Assembly (NCBI RefSeq): GCF_017377395.1
Contig: NZ_CP061800.1
Coordinates: 3,927,633-3,991,632, forward strand
Direction of reading: 5' to 3'
DNA: 64,000 nt
Source: Desulfonema magnum
GTDB lineage: Bacteria > Desulfobacterota > Desulfobacteria > Desulfobacterales > 4be13
The position numbers were made by a program, and so were the translations under genes. Positions 54,493 to 62,832 of the stretch are shown one piece after another. The notes beneath the pieces were generated by a model. The model did no database searches and had not been told where the DNA came from. It saw only the letters and a list, made by a program, of their open reading frames with translations. Each line of letters opens with the position of its first letter. Within the stretch, counting starts at the first letter, position 1.

Positions 54493-55797
54493 TTACCAAT
54501 AACTTTCTTCTGTATAGATATATCCCTGTATTCTCGAATCGTTAATCGGAATGTCACGTTCATTATATCTGCCTCCCCTTGGATAGTTACTTTCTGATAC
54601 ATGGATTGATTGGGTATCGTGATTTATATATTCTACAATTAGGACATGCCCATAACTACTTTCATTTGTAATAACAATAGATAGATTCGCCGGACGATCT
54701 CCAGTGCTATATCCTTGATTTTTTGCATGTATTAACCAATTTCTTGCATGAGCTCTCAATTTTTTCCCATCAACGGAAGTATCTGAATCCCATGTTATAT
54801 TATATCTCCCTGTGATATAGGTTGTACACCATTTTAAAGACTCTGATCCATTATATTGAGGATATTTACCAGGTTTCCCCCATGTATGATCTCCCGCTTT
54901 TGTAACTCCTAATCCTTCTGGAAATTTATCAAGATTATCATCCATGATACATGAGCAATTCCTTGTTGTTAAAGAATTTTTTGGAGGAGAAGAATTTTCT
55001 GTGCATCTGTTAAGCGGTTCTGAATTACGAGAAACAAATCTTCCGTTTTCATCAATATCATAATAGGGTGAATCGGACTGAAATAAATCTTGAAATCTAT
55101 CTTCTTCATTTCCAGAAGGATCATTATATTTAATCGGATTATTCCTTACATACGCATACCGATTCAAGCTCTGCGGATCATAAATATCCGGCGCAATGAT
55201 ATCCGCCTGCGTAAAATGCCTATACCCTGCATAATAGTGCCGAGCCTCAAAATAATAAAAATCCGTCACCTTATCCTTCTCCTTGCCTGTAAAGGTATAT
55301 CGCTCATTCCCCCCTTCCCGAATCTCTCCGAAAGGAAAATATCTGGTTCTCTCAGCAAGCTTTCCTGCCGAATCCGTTATCGTATCAGTTCCGCCCAGGT
55401 GATTCGCATGAAACCAGAACATCTTCCCTGCCGGGTCTTTTCTGGCAACCCGCTGACCATTGGCAAAATAGTAGCTCGACTCTCCCGGATGCGTTCCCTC
55501 TGTCTGCTTTTCAAAATGCTTTCCGATATAGTACGTGGTTGCGCCGTTTTCCATTTTCTTAACCCGCTGCCCGGCGGAATCATAGACATACTCGGCGATA
55601 ACCGAACCGTTTTCATCCCCGTGCCTCACTCTGACCAGCTTGTTTGCGTCGTTGTACTCGTAGAATTTTCCTTCCCCACGAATCAGGTTCCCGTTGGCAT
55701 CATACTCATATTTCACGGATGTCGCTGCAAAGCCTGTATGGAAATAAGACAGCAGCATCATGGCTGCGAATATCAGGATAGCGATCTTTCTTATCAT
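54493..55797 (-). CDS. secreted Rhs/YD-repeat protein with CHAP-type amidase tip
   Basis: 434 residues. Same signal peptide and YD/Rhs core as the downstream twin (identical FYYFEARHYY..., KYNDPSGN junction). After PSGN the tip is unrelated: LKWCTTYITGRYNITWDSD with the likely catalytic Cys, HARNWLIHAKNQGYSTGDRP, SYGHVLIVEYINHDTQSIHV with the likely catalytic His, and ESNYPRGGRYNERDI, the pattern of CHAP amidase/peptidase domains that cut peptidoglycan. Together with the Rhs core this resembles a polymorphic toxin. No immunity gene was identified. Strong AAGGAGGG before ATG 55797. Confidence 0.88.
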   Translation of the reverse strand: MIRKIAILIFAAMMLLSYFHTGFAATSVKYEYDANGNLIRGEGKFYEYNDANKLVRVRHGDENGSVIAEYVYDSAGQRVKKMENGATTYYIGKHFEKQTEGTHPGESSYYFANGQRVARKDPAGKMFWFHANHLGGTDTITDSAGKLAERTRYFPFGEIREGGNERYTFTGKEKDKVTDFYYFEARHYYAGYRHFTQADIIAPDIYDPQSLNRYAYVRNNPIKYNDPSGNEEDRFQDLFQSDSPYYDIDENGRFVSRNSEPLNRCTENSSPPKNSLTTRNCSCIMDDNLDKFPEGLGVTKAGDHTWGKPGKYPQYNGSESLKWCTTYITGRYNITWDSDTSVDGKKLRAHARNWLIHAKNQGYSTGDRPANLSIVITNESSYGHVLIVEYINHDTQSIHVSESNYPRGGRYNERDIPINDSRIQGYIYTEESYW

Positions 55798-55830
55798 TTT
55801 ATGTCCCTCCTTGATTTTTAAGAAATTTTT

Positions 55831-55865
55831 AAGAAATCGGATTTTTTGGAAAAATCCGATTTCTT
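55831..55865. terminator. perfect 16 bp-stem hairpin in the secreted operon
   Basis: AAGAAATCGGATTTTT, 3-base loop TGG, AAAAATCCGATTTCTT. It lies 23 bp after the collar-protein stop and 33 bp before the Rhs start. No U-tract follows on the minus strand, so it may be a processing or attenuation hairpin rather than a full terminator. Confidence 0.6.
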
Positions 55866-55888
55866 TGTTTCCCGATTTCTTTATTACC

Positions 55889-56800
55889 TTATAACTTCAT
55901 AATAAAACAAAGTGCATAAAAAGGCGGCCGGTTTTCTACCTGCGTATTTTTAAATGCGATTCCGGTAAATCCGCCGTGGTTATGGGCGTTGACAACATGG
56001 GAATGATTTCCGGCCCAATTTGCACTCGCATTATCCACAGAATGTCTATGAGTGGGTGATGCCACACGCTTCTGTTTTTTATCATTTCTTACTGTTTTTT
56101 CGTAATCACCCTCAGTCAGTACCTGACCGATTGTAATGTTGAGAGAATGTGAATGCCCTCCCGCAACGCTAGTTCCCATCCTGTTTTCAGTGGCAATACT
56201 GTGAGTATGTGCGAGATTGTTTGTCTCTGTGCCGCCTTTATCTCCTGTCTCATATTTATTTCCCGCTCCCACAATAAAGCGGTTTCTCAAATCCGGTGTC
56301 CCGTCTGTTCCGTCGCACAGCGTCCACCCAGTGGGAATATCATCAACCGAACCGCTCCACATGATAATGCCTCCGCTGGGAATTCCCCCGGTTCCGGCAG
56401 TAAACGCATACGCCACACTGGTAATCCGCTGCCGAGGCTGCATCTCTTCATCAATCCCCACTTTGATCCCCAGATAAGTTTCAGGGTGTTCATTAAAAAA
56501 GAGCGGGGGAATCGGAGTGTGCGTTCCAAGCTGTACACTGAACATCCCGTTTCTGACCGCAACGCCTTTGGTGCTGCCGTTCCATATCTCAGTCCAAAGC
56601 GGTGTCCTGCCTTCGGAAGTGCCGTAAATGCCGAATTCCACATCATAGCTTCCGTCAGGAACCAGATTCCCGTTCTTGTCAAAAAGTTTCCCCTCATAAT
56701 TGATCAGCCGGGGAATGTCATCCCCATAAGAAAAAGGTAACACCCACAGAAAAGCAACCAGACACAGCCAAAACACTTTAAAAAACCTGAATCTGTTCAT
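55889..56800 (-). CDS. secreted protein with phage tail-collar domain
   Basis: Start ATG 56800 after AAAGGAGGTTGTTT; an upstream TTG adds two residues. 303 residues. Signal peptide (RFFKVFWLCLVAFLWVLPFSYG); a beta domain (RLINYEGKLFDKNGNLVPDGSYDVEF) common to secreted fibre-like proteins; then the collar domain IMWSGSVDDIPTGWTLCDGT, GTPDLRNRFIVGAGN and the C-terminal NRPPFYALCFIMKL. His-rich strands (AHTHSI, GGHSHSL, THRHSV, NHSHVV) may bind metal. Collar domains occur in phage tail fibres and microcystin-dependent-type proteins; the signal peptide argues for a surface protein. First gene of the secreted operon. Confidence 0.88.
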   Translation of the reverse strand: MNRFRFFKVFWLCLVAFLWVLPFSYGDDIPRLINYEGKLFDKNGNLVPDGSYDVEFGIYGTSEGRTPLWTEIWNGSTKGVAVRNGMFSVQLGTHTPIPPLFFNEHPETYLGIKVGIDEEMQPRQRITSVAYAFTAGTGGIPSGGIIMWSGSVDDIPTGWTLCDGTDGTPDLRNRFIVGAGNKYETGDKGGTETNNLAHTHSIATENRMGTSVAGGHSHSLNITIGQVLTEGDYEKTVRNDKKQKRVASPTHRHSVDNASANWAGNHSHVVNAHNHGGFTGIAFKNTQVENRPPFYALCFIMKL

Positions 56801-57044
56801 AAACAACCTCCTTTTTGATTAATAATTTTATTTTTATTTCAAACCATTACCGAGCTTACCCCGGTATTCATTTATTTATCCCTTTGATTTTTTCCCTTCT
56901 GTAATGTATAGAGGGAAGATAAGCGTTATGGACATTTTTTATTATTCTTTTTTTCAAAAAAATATTTAAAAAGCCTTAATCTGTTTCGTTACAGTTTGAA
57001 ATAATACAATCTTTCAGGGAACTCGCCTCCGAAAACAGGGACAA
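56801..57044. other. upstream region of the secreted operon
   Basis: No gene seen. AT-rich, should hold the promoter for the collar/Rhs operon; I cannot point to a clear -35/-10 pair. Confidence 0.5.
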
Positions 57045-57164
57045 TCAGCAGATCAAAAACTTATTGGGACAAAAGGAGTGCAAAAATTCCGCGTTTGCTT
57101 CATTTTTGCACTTTTCGGATTTGCCATCGGGAACAGCGTGCTGAAAATTTTTTCGATCTGCTGA
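57045..57164. mobile_element. element family 2 copy
   Basis: Ends TCAGCAGATCAAAAACTTAT and AAAATTTTTTCGATCTGCTGA (last 20 bases matching the family), interior GGGACAAAAGGAGTGCAAAA with an inverted TTTTTGCACTTTTC. Another terminus-like AGATCGAAAAGTTTTCGA lies at 57316. Confidence 0.7.
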
Positions 57165-57353
57165 ATTTTTCCCTTAAACCTTGGTCGGAAATTTTAATAG
57201 ATAGAAGATTACAAATAGGTTACAGATTCAAAAAAATATGACTTTTTTTTCAGAATCAATCTCGTTCCCGGGCTGGAATGTCTGGAAACGAGACGACGAG
57301 ATCACAGGAGCAGGAGATCGAAAAGTTTTCGACCTCCTGACAATTGATAAATT

Positions 57354-57491
57354 CTGATTATAACGGATTTAGGGGAGAGATCGAGACTTGGCAAGCCCCG
57401 TAGGGGCGGCATATTTGTAGCATCCGAGTTGCTACAAATATGCCGCCCTTACGGGGCTTGGTCGGCCCTCCCCTAAATCCGTTATAATCAG
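57354..57491. mobile_element. palindromic element family 3, complete copy
   Basis: Ends CTGATTATAACGGATTTAGG and its inverse; inner arms GCCCCGTAGGGGCGGCATAT and TGCCGCCCTTACGGGGC around a short loop. It has cut an older gene: the frame right after it ends WAREALGFDRSELGDHPDF at 57558 and KKAY stop at 57573. Confidence 0.88.
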
Positions 57492-57612
57492 AAAAATTTC
57501 CGATGGGCAAGAGAAGCTCTTGGTTTTGACCGTTCAGAGCTGGGTGATCACCCTGATTTCAAAAAAGCATATTGAAAACTTATCAGTTTTAAACGAAAAA
57601 TTAGGATGACAT

Positions 57613-58428
57613 ATGAAAACAGATGCGTTATTTTACAAACTCTTCCGATTTGATCCCCGGAGCCTCTTCCGGCTTGTTCAGTTGAAAATTGCGGGTCAGT
57701 ATGTTTTAGAGAGTATCACCGTAAAAACTACGGAAAAGCGTTTCGACGGATTTCTCAGACGGACGGACGGTGATGGGCCGAATATTTTTCTCGAAATCCA
57801 GGGTTATGACGATCCGACCATTTACTGGCGGCTGTTCAGGGAGATATGCACATGGTACGAACAGAGCGGGAGCAAAACCCCGTTTATAGCGATTGTCCTG
57901 TTTCTTGACGAAGAATACGATCCCGGGGACTGCATGCTGGCATGCCCGCGTCCCTGCCGACTGATCCGGAAGAACCTTGCTGACTGCCTTGAAAAAACAG
58001 GAGACAAGGCCGATGCGCTGACCGTACTGAAACCCTTGATTCTTTCCGGTAGAAAAAAAGACCAGGAAAGACTTCCGGGACTTGTCCCCCGGTGGGAAGA
58101 AGAAATCCGCTCTCTAAAAATGCCCGTGCATGAGATGAAAGATTTGGAAGAATTACTTATTTACGCTGTTCTCCAGCGTTTTCCGAAACTTACTTTGAAG
58201 GAGGTACAGAAAATGATACAGCTAACTCCCCTCGATCAGACAACTGCTGGTCAGGAGCTTATTCAGATGGGCGAAAAAAAAGGTGAAAAAAAAGGTGAAA
58301 AAAAAGGCAGAGAAGAGACCGCCCGGAAGTTGCTTTTAATGGGAAAGCTTACTGTGAAAGAGATTTCCCTGGCAACAGGGTTAAGCCTGAAGGAAGTCGG
58401 ACGTCTTCGGAATTCTCAGAAAAAATAG
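57613..58428 (+). CDS. Rpn/DUF2887-family PD-(D/E)XK nuclease-like protein
   Basis: 271 residues from ATG 57613 (TAGGATGACAT upstream). N-terminal KTDALFYKLFRFDPRSLFRL, then the catalytic pair in RFDGFLRR and NIFLEIQGYDDPTIYWRLFRE, a D...ExQ variant of the PD-(D/E)XK site, typical of Rpn/DUF2887 transposase-like nucleases that promote recombination. The end has three GEKK repeats (58270-58308, run of (GAAAAAAAAGGT)n) and a helix-turn-helix-like segment LTVKEISLATGLSLKEVGRL. Opposite in strand to the secreted operon and to XPB. Confidence 0.85.
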   Translation: MKTDALFYKLFRFDPRSLFRLVQLKIAGQYVLESITVKTTEKRFDGFLRRTDGDGPNIFLEIQGYDDPTIYWRLFREICTWYEQSGSKTPFIAIVLFLDEEYDPGDCMLACPRPCRLIRKNLADCLEKTGDKADALTVLKPLILSGRKKDQERLPGLVPRWEEEIRSLKMPVHEMKDLEELLIYAVLQRFPKLTLKEVQKMIQLTPLDQTTAGQELIQMGEKKGEKKGEKKGREETARKLLLMGKLTVKEISLATGLSLKEVGRLRNSQKK

Positions 58429-58482
58429 ATACGGACACGGATGAAGACGAACATAGTCACTAAGTGGAAAATTCACACAAAA

Positions 58483-58513
58483 TCTCGTTCCCACGCGAAG
58501 CGTGGGAACGAGA
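58483..58513. repeat. REP-like palindrome, CGTTCCCACGCGAAGCGTGGGAACG type
   Basis: CTCGTTCCCACGCGAAG and its inverse; perfect palindrome. Same family as 7743-8063. Confidence 0.88.
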
Positions 58514-58635
58514 TCAACGGAGATCAAATGGGTGAGGGGTTAGAGGCGAGGGGGAGATGTTCCTCTTCTGTCTTGCCCGGGTTTTTATCCATGCAGGTGC
58601 CGTGGGCAAGCCAATGTCATGGATCCTTTTTTAAT

Positions 58636-60303
58636 TTAAAAGTTCAGCTCATAAGAATATCCCTGTTCCGTTAAAAACAACTGGCGGTTCCGGGCATATT
58701 CCTCCTCCCGTGTGTGCTGGGAGACCAGGGTGTAAAACCGGGCCTGACGACCGTCTTTTTTGGGCCGCAGAATTCGTCCCAGGCGCTGGGCTTCTTCCTG
58801 ACGGGAGCCGAATATTCCGGAGACCTGAATGAGTACATCCGCGTCCGGCAGATCCAGGGCAAAATTCCCCACCCGGGACAGGATCAGATGCCGGATCCGG
58901 CCCTCCCGGAACTGGCTGTAAAGTTCTTCCCGTTTTTTAGGCGGAGTTTTACCATTGATCAGGGGATACTTCAATGCGTCGGCAATATACTGAAGCTGCC
59001 TGAGATATTCGCCGATGATCAGGACGCGGGCATCCGGATGCGCCGCGATGATCTCACTCGCGGTCCCGAGCTTTTCAGGATTTTCCGCCGCGACCCTGAA
59101 CTGGCTCCGTCGGGGGGCCAGGGCATATTCCATCCGCAGCGGTTCGGGCATGGGAATACGGATTTCCGTACATACCGCGTCTGCAATCCAGCCTTCAGCC
59201 TCCAATATCCGCCAGGGCACATCATAGCGTTTGGGCCCGATCAGGGCAAAGACATCTTCCTCATGTCCGTCCTCCCGGATCAGGGTGGCTGTCATTCCCA
59301 GACGCCGCCGTGCCTGGAGTTCCGCGGTAATGCGAAAAACCGGAGCCGGGAGGAGATGGACTTCGTCATAGATGATCAGCCCCCAGGGCCGGGCATGAAA
59401 CAGGCTGAAATGGGGAAAATCCGCATTCTTGTTCTTCCGCCATGTGAGTATCTGATAGGTGGACAGGGTGACAGGCCCGATATTCTTATGTTCCCCGGTA
59501 TATTCCGCGATCATGTCATCGCTGATGTCGGTTTTATCTAAAAGTTCCCGTCGCCATTGTTTCACAGAGGTAAGGTTTGTGGTCAGAATGAGGGTGGTCT
59601 GCTTCAGTTTGGCCATGGCGCTGATGCCGACGATGGTCTTGCCTGCTCCGCAGGGAAGACAGACCACGCCGCTTCCTCCGAGATTGCTGCCGGACTGATA
59701 AAAGGCTTCCACAGCATCCTGCTGATAATCTCTGACAGAAAAGGCTTCACCTGACCGGGCGGTCCGGGCCAGGCTGAGGGAAAGGGTCTCGCCGTCTGTA
59801 AATCCGGCCCGGTCCTCCGCGGGATACCCGGCTTCCACCAATGCCTGTTTTAATACGCCCCGGTGGGCCGGGGAGATTCTGAAACTAAGAGGTTCCAGCC
59901 GTTTTCCAAGCCAGGGAGATACATTTTTGTCCCGTGAAAGCAGTTCTGCTGTGGGAATATCCCGCACTGAAAGCTTGAGCCAATTACCATCTTTCTCCAG
60001 AATCACACACCCGTAACGGTCTGCCAGGTCCCGTATGTCCGAGAGAATAAATTCAGGCGGAGGATATTTGGCAAAGTGCGTGAGTGTGTGTGTCATGTCA
60101 TCCACGGCCATGCCGGCCGCGCAGGCATTCCAGATGGAAAGGGGGGTCAGACGATAGGTGTGAACATGCTCAGGGCTTTTGACAAGTTCTGAGAAACGGG
60201 CCAGATGGTCCCGAGCCGCATCCGCGTTCGGGGAATGGATGTCTAAAAGGATCGTCCGGTCACTCTGGACGATCAGGGGGTTTTCAAAAGGATTTTCTGA
60301 CAT
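58636..60303 (-). CDS. bacterial XPB-type DNA helicase
   Basis: 555 residues. N-terminal ~130 residues match the XPB/Ssl2 N-terminal domain (LTHFAKYPPPEFILSDIRDLADRYG). SF2 core: VRDYQQDAVEAFYQ (Q-tip), Walker A GVVCLPCGAGKTIVG, motif Ib TNLTSVKQWRRELLDKT, DEVH box IIYDEVHLLPAP, motif III MTATLIREDGHE, C-terminal RecA VGNFALDLPDADVLIQVSG and QRLGRILRPKKDG (RED/ThM region less clear). 3'-5' repair helicase, related to archaeal and mycobacterial XPB. Its usual neighbour, the helicase-associated gene at 43277-45175, is 13 kb away. Confidence 0.93.
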   Translation of the reverse strand: MSENPFENPLIVQSDRTILLDIHSPNADAARDHLARFSELVKSPEHVHTYRLTPLSIWNACAAGMAVDDMTHTLTHFAKYPPPEFILSDIRDLADRYGCVILEKDGNWLKLSVRDIPTAELLSRDKNVSPWLGKRLEPLSFRISPAHRGVLKQALVEAGYPAEDRAGFTDGETLSLSLARTARSGEAFSVRDYQQDAVEAFYQSGSNLGGSGVVCLPCGAGKTIVGISAMAKLKQTTLILTTNLTSVKQWRRELLDKTDISDDMIAEYTGEHKNIGPVTLSTYQILTWRKNKNADFPHFSLFHARPWGLIIYDEVHLLPAPVFRITAELQARRRLGMTATLIREDGHEEDVFALIGPKRYDVPWRILEAEGWIADAVCTEIRIPMPEPLRMEYALAPRRSQFRVAAENPEKLGTASEIIAAHPDARVLIIGEYLRQLQYIADALKYPLINGKTPPKKREELYSQFREGRIRHLILSRVGNFALDLPDADVLIQVSGIFGSRQEEAQRLGRILRPKKDGRQARFYTLVSQHTREEEYARNRQLFLTEQGYSYELNF

Positions 60304-60551
60304 GGATCGTTTTTTGTCTCCTTACTGTTGCTTTATGTACCACATAAATGCTGATCCAAGGATTGACACAGATAGGTTTTTATAACAGCTTTGCTGGTGA
60401 TATTAGAAACGTCTTTCGGATCTGAAGCTGAGATATCAAAAATTCGGATCAAAAAGGAAAGATATCGTCTAATATAAATTAATTATAGCAATAAAAATAC
60501 CATGATGGTTTGCTGATGTAAAGCATAAACTTAAAGAAACAGCATAAAATA
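60304..60551. other. non-coding region upstream of XPB
   Basis: No gene or clear regulatory pattern identified; AT-rich. Confidence 0.5.
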
Positions 60552-60580
60552 TTGACATATTGATATCATACAGATAATAT
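60552..60580 (+). promoter_or_regulatory. sigma-70-like promoter
   Basis: TTGACA at 60552-60557, 17 bp spacer, TAATAT at 60575-60580. Points toward the NUDIX gene, but about 300 bp of inserted elements lie between. Confidence 0.55.
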
Positions 60581-60604
60581 TTTTTGCGAAAATAAAACAA
60601 TGTT

Positions 60605-60781
60605 CTGATTATAACGGATTTAGGGGAGGGCCGACCAAGCCCTGTAAGGGCGACATATTTGTAGCAGCAGGTTTGCAGGCCCCCCGCCAAGCCCCGTAGG
60701 CGCGACATATTTGTAGCAAATCTGCGAAGATGCCGCCCGCACGGGGCTTGGTCGGCCCTCCCCTAAATCGGTTATAATCAG
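60605..60781. mobile_element. palindromic element family 3, longer copy
   Basis: Ends CTGATTATAACGGATTTAGG (60605) and inverted to 60781; carries two GCCCCGTAGG/CGACATATTTGTAGCA units, one duplicated, so it is longer than the 57354 copy. Confidence 0.85.
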
Positions 60782-60783
60782 CT

Positions 60784-60903
60784 TTTTTTTCCGTGAACAG
60801 CGGAGAAACCCGGCTTTTTCCGTCACGGACCGCGGATCATTCCGGAAAAAAAAGCCGGGTTTCTTCCCCGGGAAAATATCGAAAACTTATGGTCAGGTAC
60901 TTA
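60784..60903. mobile_element. MITE family 1, copy E, 5'-truncated
   Basis: Starts in the internal hairpin (CCGTGAACAGCGGAGAAACC) and ends ATGGTCAGGTACT-TA. Its left end is missing where it joins the family 3 element, so one event truncated it. Confidence 0.85.
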
Positions 60904-61013
60904 GAAACAGAGTCTGAAATTTCAGTCAGTTCCGATCTGCTGAGAGTGGGCAATTCACAATCAGCGTCTTTATACTCTGATACAAAAAAACAAGCAAAAT
61001 TCAGGATACAAAC

Positions 61014-61919
61014 ATGACAGAAAACAACCCAATCCCTCCTCCGATAAGAAAAGCTGCGACAATTATCCTTGTAAGAGAAAAAAACAGCACACTTGAAGTC
61101 TATCTTTTAAAACGAAGCACCAAATCCGCATTCATGGGCGGCTTATATGTCTTTCCCGGGGGGGTGGCGGAGTCAGAGGACTTTGGAACCGAATCCTGGA
61201 TTTCCCATATTGATCTGTCCCGGGACCAAATTGAACAGCAGCTCGGGGGAGATACGATTTCAGCAGATGAAGTCCTCGGATTCAGTATTGCCGCCATCCG
61301 TGAAACCCTTGAAGAGGCAGGTGTCGTCATAGCATCTGCAAATGGCGGGTCAGGACCGGATTATGATCAGTTTGCCTCATACCGTCTGAAAAAGGATTTG
61401 CCAAAGGACTGGTTCAGAACAAAAATAAAAGAAGAGAATTGGACCCTGTCCTTATCTGAACTGGGCCGATGGTCCCACTGGATTACTCCGAAACTGATGA
61501 AAAAAAGATTTGATACCCGGTTCTTTATTGTTTTCATGCCAAAAGGCCAGACCTGTGTTCCGGATAACTTGGAGACCGAACAGGGGATATGGCTGTCTCC
61601 TCAGACAGCGCTTGAACAGAATCTTGAAAGCAAAATTCCTTTAAGCCCGCCCACGTTGGTAACTCTGACTCAGTTGTTAAAATTCAAAAACTTGAACACA
61701 CTGAAGCAGGATATCCGAAGCCGATCCTGGGGAACACCGATAATGCCCCGTCTGGTGCCTTCCTCCGGCGGGCCTGTGATTCTTGAACCCTGGGACCCTG
61801 ATCGCAACTCAGATATAAAAATTGACACTTCTGATTTTTCAAACAAGGTGTTACCTGCCGGGTCATGGTTTTCAAGAATCTGGTGTGACAAGGGGATATG
61901 GAAACCAGTTGATATCTGA
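61014..61919 (+). CDS. NUDIX hydrolase (NUDT7/8/19-like)
   Basis: 301 residues. N-terminal substrate-binding part PPPIRKAATIILVREKNSTL and GGLYVFPGGVAESEDF, then an inserted stretch and the Nudix helix GFSIAAIRETLEEAGVVI (REtlEEaGVV, the last part of GX5EX7REUXEEXGU). This split arrangement with an insertion between the Gly and the helix is known from CoA/acyl-CoA NUDIX enzymes of the NUDT7/8/19 type, so it may hydrolyse CoA derivatives. AGGATACAAAC precedes the ATG. Cytosolic. Confidence 0.9.
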   Translation: MTENNPIPPPIRKAATIILVREKNSTLEVYLLKRSTKSAFMGGLYVFPGGVAESEDFGTESWISHIDLSRDQIEQQLGGDTISADEVLGFSIAAIRETLEEAGVVIASANGGSGPDYDQFASYRLKKDLPKDWFRTKIKEENWTLSLSELGRWSHWITPKLMKKRFDTRFFIVFMPKGQTCVPDNLETEQGIWLSPQTALEQNLESKIPLSPPTLVTLTQLLKFKNLNTLKQDIRSRSWGTPIMPRLVPSSGGPVILEPWDPDRNSDIKIDTSDFSNKVLPAGSWFSRIWCDKGIWKPVDI

Positions 61920-61924
61920 TCGGG

Positions 61925-62005
61925 ACACGACCTTCTCTGAGCGCAAATGCGTTGCTCCCTGAGCGCAAATGCGTTCCCTGAGCTTGTCGAAGGGAACGCA
62001 TCCTG
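61925..62005. repeat. REP-like units TGAGCGCAAATGCGTT and TGAGCTTGTCGAAGGGAA
   Basis: Two TGAGCGCAAATGCGTT units followed by TCCCTGAGCTTGTCGAAGGG, the family also present at 11650-11947. Follows the NUDIX stop. Confidence 0.8.
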
Positions 62006-62051
62006 CAAAAAAGTAACAACAAGAAGTGAAATTTTCAGACAGCTTATATGA

Positions 62052-62204
62052 TAAGTACCTAACCATAAGTTTTCGATATTTTCCCGAGGAAGAAACCCGG
62101 CTTTTTTTTACCGGAACGATCCGTCGCCCGTGACGGAAAAAGCCGGGTTTCTCCGCTGTTCACAGAAAAAAAGGATGTATAAAAAATTTTTGATCGGGTA
62201 CTTA
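62052..62204. mobile_element. MITE family 1, copy F
   Basis: TA-AGTACCTAACCATAAG at the left and TTGATCGGGTACT-TA at the right, TA-flanked; closest to copy A in sequence. Confidence 0.9.
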
Positions 62205-62228
62205 TGTCTCCAAAATTGCCCCGGATAT

Positions 62229-62744
62229 TTATTCCATACAGGGAATGACATATCTTTTCCCGTCCGTATTAATGACATACTGACCATCCGCATCATCCAT
62301 ATAACTGGCTAATGAGAGCATGGCATCCGCATTCAGCTTTATGATATCCTCGTCATTTCGGACATACAGGTTGTCATTCTTCATTAATAATTTTTCCGGA
62401 TCGAGCCTGATCTTTTTCCCCGTGCTGAGGCACAGGATCAGTCCGTTATTTTCGATAATACGAAAAACAAAAAGCGGTGTGTCTTCATATGGGAAATAGA
62501 CTTTTTCAAGAAAATGTTCATGTTCCTGTTCAAGAAAATAACCGTCCTTATCTTTTTTTATGATGGAGTGAAAATAACTGATAATTTTCTGATTCGTGAA
62601 TTTTTCATCATCAGTGTGCCATATGCCGTTTTTATCAAGCCTGAAAACGGCCTTTTCCCTGGGAATGATTACTATTGGTTTTTCTTTATCTGCCATTATA
62701 GTGTTCCGATTTGCCATCTGACTGGCGGAGCTTTTTGACTGCAT
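62229..62744 (-). CDS. DUF1285-like conserved protein
   Basis: 171 residues to ATG 62744; ATG 62717 or 62696 (MADKEKPI) may be the true start because no clear ribosome binding site marks any. Segment IWHTDDEKFTNQKIISYFHSIIKKDKDGYFLEQ followed by VYFPYEDTPLFVFRI matches the DUF1285 pattern (residues about 60-115), which are small cytosolic proteins of unknown function. The C-terminal residues ADGQYVINTDGKRYVIPCME are typical too. Confidence 0.65.
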   Translation of the reverse strand: MQSKSSASQMANRNTIMADKEKPIVIIPREKAVFRLDKNGIWHTDDEKFTNQKIISYFHSIIKKDKDGYFLEQEHEHFLEKVYFPYEDTPLFVFRIIENNGLILCLSTGKKIRLDPEKLLMKNDNLYVRNDEDIIKLNADAMLSLASYMDDADGQYVINTDGKRYVIPCME

Positions 62745-62832
62745 GTCTCAGGACTGATTATAACTGACATGATTATCCCGATATATAATAAATTGAGTTC
62801 CTGGGAGTTTTGAAGACACAGTACCTGTTTTT

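Noticed and set aside
58441..58674. Reading frame after the Rpn-type gene
   Set aside because: Crosses a REP palindrome and the 3' end of the XPB gene; composition unlike protein.
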